64,000 bases of DNA from Lachnotalea sp041821265. Lineage in GTDB: Bacteria; Bacillota; Clostridia; Lachnospirales; Lachnospiraceae. Positions 63,676 through 64,000 of this stretch are shown piece after piece. The DNA lies in NCBI GenBank assembly GCA_041821265.1, contig JBGUEQ010000005.1, positions 59,402 to 123,401 of the forward strand. Reading direction: 5' to 3'. The notes beneath the pieces are model-generated. The model was not told the DNA's origin, searched no databases, and worked only from the letters and a program-made list of their open reading frames with translations. Numbering within the stretch: position 1 is the first letter of the stretch; every line of letters begins with the position of its first letter. The position numbers and the translations under genes are program-made.

Positions 63676-64000
63676 TTATTTTTCTCCCATTAATTTAATG
63701 ATTCGCTTGAGATTTACTGCAAATATAGCCATTGCTCCTTGCATTTCCATGCCAATAAGACCTGATGATGATGCAACATCATAACCATGTCGGTGTTTTA
63801 GTTCACTATTCTTTGCCTCTATCTTATAGCGTTCTTTCATTTTCTCCTTGAAGTGATCCGTTTCTTGAAATTGCGCATGTTCACTATGTGAATCACAGAT
63901 TATAGTTTCTGTGTAGGTTTTCTTTTTTGCCCCCTCTTTATAGCAACCCTCCCTGTAAGAGCAGCGCTTACATTTTTCAATATCAAAAAAATATACCATC
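63676..64000 (-). CDS. IS1182-family transposase, C-terminal part (continues beyond window)
   Basis: The visible 107 residues are the C-terminal domain. The cysteine set CKRCSYREGCYKEG is followed by FKEKMKERYKIEAKNSELKH, RHGYDVASSSGLIGMEMQGA and a final helix. This is typical of IS1182-type DDE transposases. The ATG at 63999 is likely internal, because the frame is open to the window edge. An intact or near-intact copy probably extends to the right. It differs from the decayed relative at 47.6-48.2 kb. Confidence 0.8.
   Translation of the reverse strand, partial: MVYFFDIEKCKRCSYREGCYKEGAKKKTYTETIICDSHSEHAQFQETDHFKEKMKERYKIEAKNSELKHRHGYDVASSSGLIGMEMQGAMAIFAVNLKRIIKLMGEK

Overview
The window is AT-rich DNA with Clostridia-type ribosome-binding sites. 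It carries a trimeric [FeFe]-hydrogenase, agr-type signalling genes and plant-polysaccharide enzymes (PL9, GH4, GH29, GH42). This fits an anaerobic, fibre- or pectin-degrading member of the Lachnospiraceae (Clostridium phytofermentans-like). No rRNA or tRNA gene was recognised.

Left part (1-9.8 kb, minus strand): a YtrA-type GntR regulator with an ABC ATPase and a truncated ABC permease, behind a clear sigma-A promoter and operator-like palindrome. Then come tyrS with a 43-residue membrane protein, an LprI-like secreted protein, RNase H, a membrane-anchored MutS-like ATPase, an MBL-fold hydrolase and an acetate-type transporter. From 9.9 to 23.5 kb (mainly plus strand): a dtd remnant, an HD hydrolase, a broken TauE permease, an AraC regulator without its HTH domain, a GH4 alpha-galacturonidase, a GMC oxidoreductase pair, hydCBA, a PL9 pectate lyase and a formylglycine-enzyme-like secreted protein.

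Central island (23.5-54 kb): a peptide-natural-product island full of gene remains. It holds a chimeric RRE/AgrB relic, sdpR and a frameshifted sdpI, agrD-agrB overlapping a small precursor gene, a gutted radical SAM gene, and a subtilase - LanM - flavoprotein - LanA lanthipeptide unit. The LanM cyclase domain has lost zinc ligands. Next is a compact operon: ABC exporter, ferredoxin, several RRE-bearing proteins, a cobalamin-binding radical SAM enzyme, two further radical SAM enzymes, an RRE-GNAT protein, a 66-residue Ala/Val/Gly/Asn precursor and an NPPF-type methyltransferase. The precursor has polar residues D42, N48, N54, N60 spaced exactly six apart. That is the pattern known from polytheonamide-type beta-helical peptides, but the leader is short, acidic and unlike a proteusin leader. 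A second ABC transporter and an AgrC/AgrA-like two-component system close the island, which is flanked and littered by transposase remains.

Right part (54.9-64 kb): an LplB/LplC/lipoprotein oligosaccharide ABC transporter, GH42 beta-galactosidase, esterase and GH29 fucosidase, then a partial IS1182-type transposase. Four roughly 62-bp repeats, each carrying a ribosome-binding site and a start codon, separate the two permease genes.
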